Origin: Bacteroidota bacterium
Lineage (GTDB): Bacteria > Bacteroidota > Bacteroidia > Chitinophagales > Chitinophagaceae
DNA length: 64,000 bases
Reading direction: 5' to 3'
Assembly (NCBI GenBank): GCA_020161435.1
Contig: JAIUNV010000008.1
Location: 124,001-188,000, forward strand
Shown: positions 1-9,900 of the stretch, piece by piece
Numbering within the stretch: the first letter of the stretch is position 1
Layout: each line of letters starts with the position of its first letter
Translations under genes and position numbers: made by a program
The notes under the pieces: model-generated
Told to the model about the DNA's origin: nothing
The model's database searches: none
Seen by the model: the letters and a program-made list of their open reading frames with translations, nothing else

Positions 1-2857
1 CACCACTACCGATAACAATGGAGAGTACACTCTTTCAGTTGACGACAATGCTACCTTGGTGTTTTCCTTTGTAGGCTACACCAGCACCGAGCAAGCGGTA
101 GGTAATCGTAAATCTATCAGCGTTAGCCTCAAGCTCATTGAGCGTTCTATGGAAGATGTGGTAGTGGTGGGTTACGGTACCCAAAAGAAAAGAGACCTCA
201 CAGGTTCTGTTTCTTCCATCAAAGGCGAAGAAGTAGCCAGCATGCCTGCTACCAACCCCATTGCTTCTTTGCAGGGTAAAGTAGCGGGTTTAACGGTATC
301 AAACAGTGGCCGTGCAGGTGCCAGCCCGGTGGTACGCATTCGTGGTGTAAACAGCACCAACAGTGCCAGCCCCGTGTATGTGGTGGATGGTATTTTGCAC
401 GACAATATCGACTTCCTCAATCCTGCAGACATCGAAACCATCGACATTCTTCGTGATCCTTCTTCTATTGCCATTTATGGTGTACGTGGTGCAAACGGTG
501 TTATTGCAATTACCTCTAAAAAAGCAGCTCGTGGCCAAACCCGTATCAACCTGCAAAGCAATGTAGGTGTGCAGGTAGTGCAGGATAAAATCAAAATAAC
601 CGATGCTGATGGTTTCAAGAAATTGTACAACGCACAGTTGGCCAACCTGAATGCTACACCGTTTGATTATACCAACTATACGGCCAATACCAACTGGCAA
701 AATGAAGTGTTGCAAAAAGCTGTGATGTCATCAACCAACCTCAGCATTTCTAACAACAGCGAAAAATCAACCACCTATGTAAACATTGGTTATACCGATC
801 AGGAAGGTGTGTTGAAGTTTGACCGCTACAAGCGTTACCTCGTTCGTTTGAATGAAGAAATTCGTTTCAACAAAAACATTAAAGTGGGTGGTGATATCAC
901 CGGCTATCATTTTGTAAACACGCCTCCCGGTGCTTCTATTTCCAATGCACTGTGGGCTGCACCCATTGTGCCCATTCAGGCCGATGCCAACACGTATTAC
1001 AGCATGCCTTCTTTTCAGCGGGCACAGGTGGGCAACCCCATTGCTGCGCTGAATCGCAACCAGGGCAATGAGGTAGATAAAGGTTTCCGGGTGATTGGTA
1101 GTTTGTTTGCCGAAGTGAAGTTTTTACAAAACTTCACCTGGCGCAGTACCGTGTACACCGACCTTGGTTTCAATACCAACCGTAGCTACTCACGGCTGCC
1201 ATTTTCGTTCATCAATTTGGGCGAAGGCGGTACACCTACCACCACTACATTCGACCAACTGGCCCGCACCACTGTGTCGCAACAGCAAAGCGAATCCCGC
1301 CGCTTCCAGCAAGATCATACATTGGCCTTCGATAAGAAGTTTGGCAATGGCCACAGCATTAATGCACTGGCTGGTTTTACAACCATTTACAGCGCCAGTT
1401 CTTTTGTAGGTGGTAGCCGCAGAGATACTGCGGTAAACATTCCGGATGATCCTGATTTCTGGTACCTTAGTATTTCTAACCCCAACAATCCTATTACAAA
1501 CACTGGTGGTGGTAGCGAAAGTTCTATTGTGGGTGCGTTTGCCCGTGTGGGTTATCAGTTTAAAAACAAGTATTTGCTCAATGCCACTATCCGCCGCGAT
1601 GGTAGCTCCAAGTTTGCACCAGAAAATCGCTGGGGTACCTTTGGAAGCATCGGCGCCGGTTGGGTACTGAGCGATGAAAAATTTTTTGATAAAGTAAAAG
1701 GCATCAACTTCCTGAAACTTCGTGCAGCCTGGGGCCGTACGGGTAATGCCAACGGTATTGCCGACAACATCTTCAGACCCGGTGTGCAAAATGCGTCAAC
1801 CGCCATTTTTGCCGACAACATTTACACTTCTATTCAGGCCGCTTACATTCCCGATCCTAACCTGCATTGGGAAACCGTACAAGGGCTGGATTTGGGTGTA
1901 GACATTCGTGCATTCGACAATCGCCTGAATGCAGAACTGACTTACTACGATCGTACCACTACCGACATTCTTACTGCCGTAACCCTGCCCAACGAATCCC
2001 GCAGTTACTTCACCAACCTGGGTAAAATTACCAACCGTGGTGTGGAAGTAAACCTGGGCTGGAGCGACAACATTGGTAAGAAATTTGGCTACCGTGTTGG
2101 TGCTAATTTCAGCTACAACTACAACGTGGTAAATTCAATCGGCAACAATTTCAACTTTACCATTTTGGGTAATGGCGGCAACAACCTGACCAAAACCGGT
2201 GAATCCATTGGTCACTTCTTTGGGTATCGTCAAACAGGTATTTATCAGTCTACTGCCGACATCTCTAAGCAGGCTGCCTTCATCAACACACTGCCTGGTG
2301 ATATTGCCTATGCCGATTTGGATGGCGATGGTGTAATTACACCAGCCGACCGTACCAATATTGGTACACCTTTCCCACCATATTCTTATGGTGCCAATAT
2401 CGAACTGAACTATAACGGATTCGACTTTGTGCTCGAAGGTCAGGGTGCTGCAGGTCACAGTATTTACACACAACGCCGCACTTCTACTTTTGCAGTGCTC
2501 AACTACGAAGCCAACCGCCTGAATGCATGGACTGCACCTGGTACCAGCAACGTAGAACCTATTTTGGACAACACCCGTGGCAACAACTTCCTGATGAGCA
2601 CTTACTTCCTGGAGCCCGGCGATTACTTCCGCATTCGTACGTTGCAAGTGGGGTACACTTTCCAGCAAAATGCGCTGCGCAAAGTGGGTATTCAAAAAGC
2701 AAGAGTGTTCCTGAGCGGACAGAATATCAAAACATGGAGCCTCGTTACCGGTTACTCACCCGAGCCACTCATTGGCAGCATTTTGGGTGGTGGTGCTGAT
2801 AATGGCGCTTATCCTGTTCCTGCCATTTACTCTTGTGGCATCAACCTTACTTTCTAA
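1..2857 (+). CDS. SusC-family TonB-dependent outer-membrane receptor, 5' truncated
   Basis: This is the outer-membrane barrel that imports oligosaccharides with energy from TonB; the start lies before the window. The frame is open from base 2 and enters inside the N-terminal carboxypeptidase-regulatory-like domain (TTDNNGEYTLSV, then VFSFVGYTS). It continues with the SusC signature VVVVGYGTQKKRDLTGSV and a plug with VRIRGVNS and DILRDPSSIAIYGVRGANG. A long barrel follows, with RRDGSSKFAPENRWGTFGS, and the protein ends in an aromatic residue (INLTF). About 950 residues are visible, so only the signal peptide and a short N-terminus are missing. A SusD gene follows 19 bases later. The substrate is inferred only from the downstream GH144-like enzyme. 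Confidence 0.95.
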   Translation, partial: TTTDNNGEYTLSVDDNATLVFSFVGYTSTEQAVGNRKSISVSLKLIERSMEDVVVVGYGTQKKRDLTGSVSSIKGEEVASMPATNPIASLQGKVAGLTVSNSGRAGASPVVRIRGVNSTNSASPVYVVDGILHDNIDFLNPADIETIDILRDPSSIAIYGVRGANGVIAITSKKAARGQTRINLQSNVGVQVVQDKIKITDADGFKKLYNAQLANLNATPFDYTNYTANTNWQNEVLQKAVMSSTNLSISNNSEKSTTYVNIGYTDQEGVLKFDRYKRYLVRLNEEIRFNKNIKVGGDITGYHFVNTPPGASISNALWAAPIVPIQADANTYYSMPSFQRAQVGNPIAALNRNQGNEVDKGFRVIGSLFAEVKFLQNFTWRSTVYTDLGFNTNRSYSRLPFSFINLGEGGTPTTTTFDQLARTTVSQQQSESRRFQQDHTLAFDKKFGNGHSINALAGFTTIYSASSFVGGSRRDTAVNIPDDPDFWYLSISNPNNPITNTGGGSESSIVGAFARVGYQFKNKYLLNATIRRDGSSKFAPENRWGTFGSIGAGWVLSDEKFFDKVKGINFLKLRAAWGRTGNANGIADNIFRPGVQNASTAIFADNIYTSIQAAYIPDPNLHWETVQGLDLGVDIRAFDNRLNAELTYYDRTTTDILTAVTLPNESRSYFTNLGKITNRGVEVNLGWSDNIGKKFGYRVGANFSYNYNVVNSIGNNFNFTILGNGGNNLTKTGESIGHFFGYRQTGIYQSTADISKQAAFINTLPGDIAYADLDGDGVITPADRTNIGTPFPPYSYGANIELNYNGFDFVLEGQGAAGHSIYTQRRTSTFAVLNYEANRLNAWTAPGTSNVEPILDNTRGNNFLMSTYFLEPGDYFRIRTLQVGYTFQQNALRKVGIQKARVFLSGQNIKTWSLVTGYSPEPLIGSILGGGADNGAYPVPAIYSCGINLTF

Positions 2858-2876
2858 CAGACAAAAACATTTCCAA

Positions 2877-4424
2877 ATGAAAACAATCAATCAACTTACC
2901 TGGAAAGCTTGCCTGTTGGTATTGTCCGCAGGACTGCTCTTTACGAGCACAGGCTGCAATAAGTTTTTAGATACCGAACGTCAAGGGGCATATGACGAAG
3001 AGAACTATCCGTACCCCGGTGGCAGCGGCCCGTACGACCAATTTATTTTTGGTGCCTACAACGATTTGCGCAGTTTCAACCTGCACAGCCAATCATTCAT
3101 TACTGCCGTAAGTATTCGCAGCGATGATGCAGACAAAGGAAGTACGCCAGCCGATGGTGGTGCCAATGCTTTGACCATGGATAATTTTCCTGTGTTGCCA
3201 AGCAATGGTTTCCTCAATACCATTTGGTTGGGCAATTATTCGTTGGTAACAAAATGTAACAGCACCATTAAAGAAGTAAACACCAATGCTACCATTGTAG
3301 CGCCTGAGCAAATCAAGCAGCAAACATTGGGAGAAGCACGTTTCCTACGGGCCTATGCCTACTTCAATCTGGTGCGTTATTTTGGTAGTGTGCCCCTCAT
3401 CGATTCATTGTTCTCCGATCCTGCGGCGCAGAATAACGTACCACAGAGTTCAGCAGCTCAGTTGTACGCCTTCATCGAAAGCGACCTGACATTTGCAGCG
3501 GCTAACTTGCCACTTACATGGGATGCAAAATTTGCCGGCCGTGTAACCCGTGGTGCTGCCAATGGTTTGCTGGCCAAAGTGTACCTCACCCAAAAGAAAT
3601 GGGCTGCTGCACAAGCTGCTGCACAAGCGGTAATGGCTTCGGGTGTATATGATTTGTCTACTCCGTACGACAAAATTTTCCGTGAAGAAGGTGAGAATAG
3701 CAGAGAGTCGATTTTTGAAGTGCAGGCTACTGCTTCTGCTGCTATTCCATCGGCCAACGGTGTGCAGTATGCACAAATACAAGGTACCCGTGGCGCCGGC
3801 GATTGGGACCGTGGCTGGGGTTGGAACACACCGAGTGTACAACTCGAAGCTGCTTACGAAGCTGGCGACCCACGCAAGAACCGCACTATTATGTACACCA
3901 GCACAGCTACCACTACTTACCAAACCATTTATGGCGAAACCATTCCTGTAGGTTTGCCTAACCCTCGTTATAATGGTAAAGTGGCCACCAATCCTTCTAT
4001 CCGTTCAGCTATTGGCAACCGCTTTGGTTACTGGATGAATGTGCGTTTGCTTCGTTATGCCGATGTAGTGCTCATGTTTGCAGAAGCGGCCAACGAAGTA
4101 GGCGGCACGGCTAATATTGAAGCAGCCCGTGTAGCCCTCAACAGTGTTCGTGCCCGTGCCCGTGCTGGCAACAACAGTGTGCTGCCTGATGTAACCACTA
4201 CCGATCAGGAATTGCTGCGCCAGGCCATCCGCCAGGAGCGTAGGGTAGAGCTGGCCATGGAGCACGACCGTTTCTGGGATATCGTTCGCTGGGGCATTGC
4301 ACAAGATGTATTGCAGGCTGCGGGTAAAACCAATTTCTCCAACAGTCGTGATGTGTTGCTGCCCATTCCGCAAACACAAATTGACCTGAGTGCCGGTGTG
4401 CTCAAGCAAAATCCTGGCTATTAA
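2877..4424 (+). CDS. SusD/RagB-family starch-binding-like lipoprotein
   Basis: This is the surface lipoprotein that forms the lid of the SusC transporter and captures glycan. I start it at ATG 2877, just after the SusC stop, because this gives a lipoprotein signal peptide (MKTINQL..., lipobox ending TGC followed by NKFLDTERQ). The length of 515 residues is normal for the family. Family marks are GEARFLRAYAYFNLVRYFG in the N-terminal TPR region, LLRYADVVLMFAEAANEVGG, and a C-terminal RRVELAMEHDRFWDIVRWG. The end, LPIPQTQIDLSAGVLKQNPGY, is typical of SusD proteins. It pairs with the truncated SusC upstream and is very probably cotranscribed with it. An in-frame ATG upstream at 2772 lies inside susC and is not used. 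Confidence 0.95.
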   Translation: MKTINQLTWKACLLVLSAGLLFTSTGCNKFLDTERQGAYDEENYPYPGGSGPYDQFIFGAYNDLRSFNLHSQSFITAVSIRSDDADKGSTPADGGANALTMDNFPVLPSNGFLNTIWLGNYSLVTKCNSTIKEVNTNATIVAPEQIKQQTLGEARFLRAYAYFNLVRYFGSVPLIDSLFSDPAAQNNVPQSSAAQLYAFIESDLTFAAANLPLTWDAKFAGRVTRGAANGLLAKVYLTQKKWAAAQAAAQAVMASGVYDLSTPYDKIFREEGENSRESIFEVQATASAAIPSANGVQYAQIQGTRGAGDWDRGWGWNTPSVQLEAAYEAGDPRKNRTIMYTSTATTTYQTIYGETIPVGLPNPRYNGKVATNPSIRSAIGNRFGYWMNVRLLRYADVVLMFAEAANEVGGTANIEAARVALNSVRARARAGNNSVLPDVTTTDQELLRQAIRQERRVELAMEHDRFWDIVRWGIAQDVLQAAGKTNFSNSRDVLLPIPQTQIDLSAGVLKQNPGY

Positions 4425-4449
4425 TTGTTGATGTTTTAAAACACGAATT

Positions 4450-5340
4450 ATGAAAACAACATTTGCATATATGAAACAGGGCGCTGCTGCATTGCTGGCT
4501 TTTTCGCTGCTGGCTACGGCTTGCAAAAAGGATGGTAATCCCAACAACCTGCCCGGCGTTAATCCTGCCGATTATCAAGGTAAGATTGATGGCTTCAATA
4601 GTTCCGACGAAGTATATCCGGAAAACGTGATTGCGTACTGGAGCTTCGACGATACCAAGAATGAATTGAAATCAAATACTGCACCCGGACAAACCGCCAA
4701 CGATGTGTTTGTAACGGGTGGCGTAAGGGGCAAAGCCTTGAGCCTTGCTGCCGGCTATTTGTATTACCCCACACAGTTTGCCAAGTTCAAAACCGATTCG
4801 CTCAAAAACTGGAGCATTAGTGTTTGGGTTAAAATTTTGAACAACGGCAGCAAGCGTACCATGCTGTTTCAACTCACCCGTCCCGGTCAGTTTAATGGCA
4901 GTATCAACTTTGCGTTGAATACCCAGTCTTTCCCCGCCAGCAATACAAGCACGTTGCGCATTCAGCCTACTTTCCTTACTATGACTGGTGGCACACAAGA
5001 CAATATCAACAACACGTTGTCGCCCACCATTGGTGCTGATAAATGGACGCACATTGTGCTTACCTATGAGTACCTCACGGGTATCTTCAACATTTGGGCC
5101 GATGGCTTAAAGATTGGTGGCTTCCCCAACCGTGGCACCGGCAACAACTCTTTCAAAGCCTATGAGCCCAGCGAAGTCATCATTGGTTCTAACTACAATG
5201 GCATACCTGGCAAGTCTGTGAGTTCAGATGTAAGTTTTGCGCCCATGACCGGACAAGTTGATGAGCTGCGGGTGTACAATCGTTTGCTGCCCGATGCACA
5301 TATTAAAGCCTTATTCAATTTGGGTAAAGCCAATAAGTAA
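4450..5340 (+). CDS. LamG (concanavalin A-like) domain lipoprotein, SusE/F-position glycan-binding protein
   Basis: This 296-residue lipoprotein has a signal peptide ending in the lipobox LLATAC followed by KKDGNPNN. From about residue 58 it carries a Laminin_G_3/concanavalin A-like jelly roll: VIAYWSFDDTKNELKS, GKALSLAAGYLYYP, NWSISVWVKI, WTHIVLTYEYLTGIFNIWADG and QVDELRVYNRLLPDA. Proteins of this kind follow susCD in many Bacteroidota loci and act as surface glycan-binding proteins. I see no catalytic signature, so binding rather than hydrolysis is inferred. It lies 25 bases after susD, and a hairpin follows it before the next gene. An alternative start at 4471 (MKQGAAA) would shorten the n-region without changing the lipobox. 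Confidence 0.85.
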   Translation: MKTTFAYMKQGAAALLAFSLLATACKKDGNPNNLPGVNPADYQGKIDGFNSSDEVYPENVIAYWSFDDTKNELKSNTAPGQTANDVFVTGGVRGKALSLAAGYLYYPTQFAKFKTDSLKNWSISVWVKILNNGSKRTMLFQLTRPGQFNGSINFALNTQSFPASNTSTLRIQPTFLTMTGGTQDNINNTLSPTIGADKWTHIVLTYEYLTGIFNIWADGLKIGGFPNRGTGNNSFKAYEPSEVIIGSNYNGIPGKSVSSDVSFAPMTGQVDELRVYNRLLPDAHIKALFNLGKANK

Positions 5341-5369
5341 TAGCAGTAGTTGTTAGTATAGTTTTATAA

Positions 5370-5412
5370 AGGGGCACATGGGTTAGGTCTTTTACCTGTG
5401 TGCCCCTATTTT
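5370..5412 (+). terminator. Stem-loop between LamG gene and GH144-like gene
   Basis: AGGGGCACA (5370-5378) pairs with TGTGCCCCT (5399-5407), and an inner AGGT/ACCT pair extends the structure. The tail ATTTTGTG is only moderately T-rich, so this may be a leaky terminator or an mRNA-stabilising stem, separating the susCD-LamG message from the enzyme gene. Confidence 0.6.
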
Positions 5413-5434
5413 GTGAACAAGAAATGAGTGTGAT

Positions 5435-6796
5435 ATGAAAAAAATACTTCTTGCCGCAGCCAGTGTGCTGTTTGTAATAGCACCAGTAGCTGCGCAAAAA
5501 AAAGCGTTGCAAACCACGTCCGTTCCTTTTGCTTCTGCAAAAGATGCCGCCATATTTAATGAAGTACAGCGGGCAGCCTTTCAATATTTCTGGAAAGGTG
5601 CGGAGCCTACGAGTGGCCTGGCAAGGGAGCGTTTTCATGCCGATAATGTGTATCCGCAAAACGATAAGCATGTAGTAACCAGCGGTGGTGGCGGCTTTGG
5701 TGTGATGGCTATTCTGGTAGGCATCGAAAGAAAATTTATAACCCGTGAAGAAGGATTGAAACGGTTGGAAAAAATCGTAGGCTTTTTAGAAACAGCTGAC
5801 CGTTTTCATGGCGCATGGCCACACTGGTGGAATGGTGAAACAGGTAAGGTGAAACCATTCAGCAAAAAAGATGATGGCGGCGATTTGGTAGAAAGTTCTT
5901 TTATGCTGCAAGGCTTGCTTTGTGTACGCCAGTATTTTCAGCAAGGCAATACTGAAGAAAAAGCGTTGGCAGCCCGCATTGATAAACTGTGGCGGGAAGT
6001 AGAGTTTGATTGGTACACCAATAACAAAAATGTATTGTACTGGCATTGGAGCCCCAACTACGGTTGGGAAATGAACTTTCCGGTAAAGGGCTACAACGAA
6101 TGTTTGATTATGTATGTGCTGGCTGCATCTTCACCCACACACGGCGTTGCTCCTGCTGTGTATCACGAAGGCTGGGCACAAAATGGCAAGATTAATGAAC
6201 AGCCCGATGGCTACGATGGCATTCAGTTGCAACTGCATTATCAGGGCGATAATAAAACCAGTGGTCCCTTGTTTTGGTCGCACTATTCTTACCTCGGCCT
6301 CGACCCTCGTGGATTGAAAGACAAATACGCTGATTATTGGAAAGAAACAACCGGTCATGCACAAATACATTATCGTTGGGCGGTCAACAATCCAAAGAAA
6401 TACAATGGCTATGGCCCCGATAGCTGGGGGCTTACTTCCAGCTATTCTATCAAAGGATATGCTGGCCATGCACCTTCTATGGAAAGAGATTTAGGCGTGA
6501 TTTCTCCCACTGCGGCCTTGTCATCTTTTCCGTACACACCCAAAGAGTCGATGGCGGCGATGAAAAACTGGTACCACAACAAAAAGGATAAACTCTGGGG
6601 TGAGTTTGGCTTCTATGATGCCTTCAGCGAAACGGCCAATTGGTACAAGCCGCATTACCTCGCCATTGACCAAGGGCCAATTGTAGTAATGATGGAAAAC
6701 TACCGTAGCGGGTTGCTCTGGAACCTGTTTATGAGTTGCCCCGAAGTGCAGGCGGGTTTAACCAAACTGGGTTTTACCAGTCCGCATATTAAATAA
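5435..6796 (+). CDS. Secreted glucoamylase-fold (PF10091) glycoside hydrolase, GH144-like
   Basis: This 453-residue protein has a Sec signal peptide (MKKILLAAASVLF ... APVAAQ). It matches the 'glycoamylase' (alpha/alpha)6-barrel family PF10091, whose characterised GH144 member from Chitinophaga pinensis is an endo-beta-1,2-glucanase. Visible marks are TSGGGGFGVMAILVGIERKF, WPHWWNGETGKV, and an acidic cluster DDGGDLVESS at residues 146-155 (D146, D150 and E153 as catalytic candidates). Further marks are WSPNYGWEMNFPVKGYNECL, LFWSHYSYLGLDPRGLKD, WGLTSSYS and a C-terminal AIDQGPIVVMMENYRSGLLW. Its place after susCD suggests it cuts the glycan outside the outer membrane or in the periplasm. Beta-1,2-glucan as the substrate is inferred from the family. 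No GH3 sophorose-cleaving partner is visible in the window. Confidence 0.8.
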   Translation: MKKILLAAASVLFVIAPVAAQKKALQTTSVPFASAKDAAIFNEVQRAAFQYFWKGAEPTSGLARERFHADNVYPQNDKHVVTSGGGGFGVMAILVGIERKFITREEGLKRLEKIVGFLETADRFHGAWPHWWNGETGKVKPFSKKDDGGDLVESSFMLQGLLCVRQYFQQGNTEEKALAARIDKLWREVEFDWYTNNKNVLYWHWSPNYGWEMNFPVKGYNECLIMYVLAASSPTHGVAPAVYHEGWAQNGKINEQPDGYDGIQLQLHYQGDNKTSGPLFWSHYSYLGLDPRGLKDKYADYWKETTGHAQIHYRWAVNNPKKYNGYGPDSWGLTSSYSIKGYAGHAPSMERDLGVISPTAALSSFPYTPKESMAAMKNWYHNKKDKLWGEFGFYDAFSETANWYKPHYLAIDQGPIVVMMENYRSGLLWNLFMSCPEVQAGLTKLGFTSPHIK

Positions 6797-6814
6797 TGAT
6801 GCTGTTGATGAATG

Positions 6815-6836
6815 CGGTTTACGTAACCGTTTTCGT
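6815..6836 (+). terminator. Weak hairpin with T-rich tail after the GH144-like gene (alternatively a LacI-type operator)
   Basis: CGGTT (6815-6819) pairs with AACCG (6825-6829) around a five-base loop and is followed by TTTT, which gives a short terminator-like stem 18 bases after the stop. The overlapping ACGTAACCGTTTTCGT (6821-6836) also resembles an imperfect LacI-family operator. The two readings cannot be separated by eye. Confidence 0.35.
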
Positions 6837-6940
6837 TTAGCCATTTTCGAAAAAGTAGGGTGCATGTCAGTGCATAATGGTCAATAACCTTTCTTTATAT
6901 GCGCATTGCCAAGCGGTATTGCCCGAAAGAAAGCTGCTGT

Positions 6941-9900
6941 ATGAACGCCCGAAAGAAATTGCTTCACTATTGGCATTGGCTGTTGGTACTTGTTCCACTG
7001 GTATCAACAGCCAATAATTTTTCACCCATTACCCGCATTGGTATTGAAAAAGGATTGTCGAACAATTCGGTAAGATGCATTTTGCAAGACCGCCAGGGAT
7101 TTATCTGGATTGGTACTTACGATGGATTGAACCGTTACGATGGCAGTGAGTTCAAAGTGTTTCGCAACCGGCCCGATGACAGCACTTCGTTGCCGCACAA
7201 TTATATTTATTCCATTCACGAAGATGGCCGGCAACAGTTTTGGGTAGGCACTGGTCAGGGCATTGCCCAGCTCGACAGAACCACCGGTATATTTTCCCCC
7301 ATGTACTATATACAACAGCCGGGGCGGCAGCGGGAACGCTTGTCTATCAATGCCAATTTTATCAGCTCCGACAGTCAAGGTAATGTTTGGTTTGGAACCA
7401 ACGGTTGGGGATTGATGCAGAAGCGTTCTGCAGACAAAGATCCTGTGCAGATACTTTGCCAAACCAATACAGGCTGGTCCAATGGATACATAGCCAAAGC
7501 CATGGCGCAGGTAGGGCAGCAGCTGTATGTGTTTGTAACCGATATCGGACTATGCCTATACGATGCGGCCAGCAAACGCTTGCTATTGGCCGATGCCAGC
7601 GTAGCCAACGCCAACAGCATGGTAGCCGATGCTGCAGGCAATATATGGGTAGGTAGCGAAAATGGCTTGCATCAATACAATACCACGCTGCGCAAATACA
7701 CGGCTCATTTTACACAAGCATCTGGTGTGTTGCCTTTTGATAATGTAAGTAGTTTGTTTATTGCCAATCATGAATTGTGGATTGCAACAGAAGGAGGCGG
7801 TATTGCCATTCGCAACATGCAGCAAGGCAAAGTCCGTTATCTGACTGCGGGCAAAGGCCAACACGACCTGAGCAGCGATGCTGTGTATGCACTGGCCACC
7901 GACAATGAAGGTCGTATGTGGATTGGCACTCACAAAGGCGGTTGCAATGTTATATCTTCTTCCGACGGCCGATTTGTAACCATTGCCAATGATCCGTTCA
8001 ACGGCAATTCTCTCATCGGCAACTTTGTGTATTCATTTGCAGAAAGCAAAACCGACGAAGATATTTTTATTGGTACCGATGGCAACGGACTCAGCATCTG
8101 GAACCGGCGTAGCAATCGCTTTACCAACTTTGTGCATCATGCAGGCGATGCCAGCAGCATCAGCCATAATTCGGTGACCAATATTTTTACTGATTACACC
8201 GGTAAAATTTGGATGACTACACTGGGAGGCGGTGTCAATCAGTTTAGCAAAGCCACCGGAAAATTCAAGCATTACAAACTGCTGAACACGGCCAACGGCA
8301 CTGAGAATAAAAATGCATTAAGCCTGTATGAAGACAAGGATAAAACCTTGTGGGCTACCACTTTCGGAAAGATGTATCGCTACAACCGGGCTGACGATCG
8401 CTTTGATATTTTTTCTCAAAACATCAACGATATCATCAGCATTACAGAAGACAAACAGGGGCAATTGTGGGGTGGTACTACCAATCAGTTGGTACAAATA
8501 GACCGGCAAGACAAGCTGCATCATTTTTACGACATTGGTGGCAAACCAGTGCGGGCCATACTGGCAGATGCAAACAGCAACCGCTTGTGGTTGGGCACCG
8601 AAGGCAACGGGCTATTGCTGTTTGACATACCTACGGGAAAAGTGATGGAACGCTACACCGATGCCAATGGCTTGTGCAACAATGCGGTGCACACCATAGT
8701 AAAAGATGGCAAGGGCATGCTGTGGCTGAGCACTTTTAATGGGTTGGCCCGCTTCGATCCGAAGCGCAAATCATTCAGCAACTTTTATCAAAGCGATGGT
8801 TTGCAAAGCAATCAGTTTAACTATCGTTCTGCATACAAGCTGCGCAGTGGCGAACTGATGTTTGGTGGTATCAAGGGCTTCAATCTGTTTCATCCGGATA
8901 GCATTGTGGTGCGGAGTTTTATGCCGCCACTGTACATCACCAGTATCATGATCAACAGCAAGTATGTTGCCGTGGCTGGCAATGATTACATCAGCAAACG
9001 CAATGCTGCGACCATTGAAGAGTTGCGCATTCCTTACGATGAAGCCATTCTGTCTATCCGCTTCAATGCACTGGAGTATGCTTCGCCGGAAAAAATAAGC
9101 TATGCATATTTTTTGGAAGGATGGGACAGAGGATGGACTTATGCCGGCAACACCCGCAACATCAATTACAACAACCTTACTGAAGGCAGTTATGTGCTGC
9201 ACATTAAAAGCACCAATGCGGCAGGCACCTGGCAAGAAAAGGAAACCCTGCTTCGGATAATTGTGTTGCCGCCATGGTACCGCAGCTGGTGGGCTTACAG
9301 CTTGTATCTGCTGCTGGCAGCGGGTTTGGGCTATGTTATTTACAACTATCGCATACAGCAAGAGCGGCTGCGCTACAAAATAAAACTGGCCCAATTACAA
9401 GCCGATCAGGAGCAGGAAGTAAACGAAAGGCGACAATCTTTTTTTACCAATATTGCCCATGAGTTCAGAACACCATTGACCCTCATCATCAATCCGCTGA
9501 AAGACATTGTACAAAAAGAGGACAGCAGCGATAGCAAGGAAGAACTCGGGCTGGTGTACCGCAATGCCCGACGGTTACTGAGCCTGGTAGATCAGTTTTT
9601 ATTGTTTAGAAAAACGGACACAGATACGGGGCAGTTGGTTGAGCAAGTGTTTCACTTCGATCAATTGTGCCAAGAAACCTATCTCTATTTTGTGCAGCAG
9701 GCCCGGTCGAAACAAATAAACTACCAGCTGCAGGTAAATGCGCAGCCAATTGTGGTGAAAGGCGACCGCGAAAAACTGGATATCATTTTATACAACCTGA
9801 TGTCGAATGCGCTGAAATATACGCCGGAGCAGGGTGAGGTATTGGTAAATGTACAAGCCGATGCTACGCAGGTAACGGTAGAAGTATGCGACAGCGGCCC

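Noticed and set aside
2772..2876. Longer N-terminus for the first SusD
   Set aside because: It overlaps the SusC C-terminus by 86 bases and would bury the lipoprotein signal; ATG 2877 gives a proper lipobox protein.
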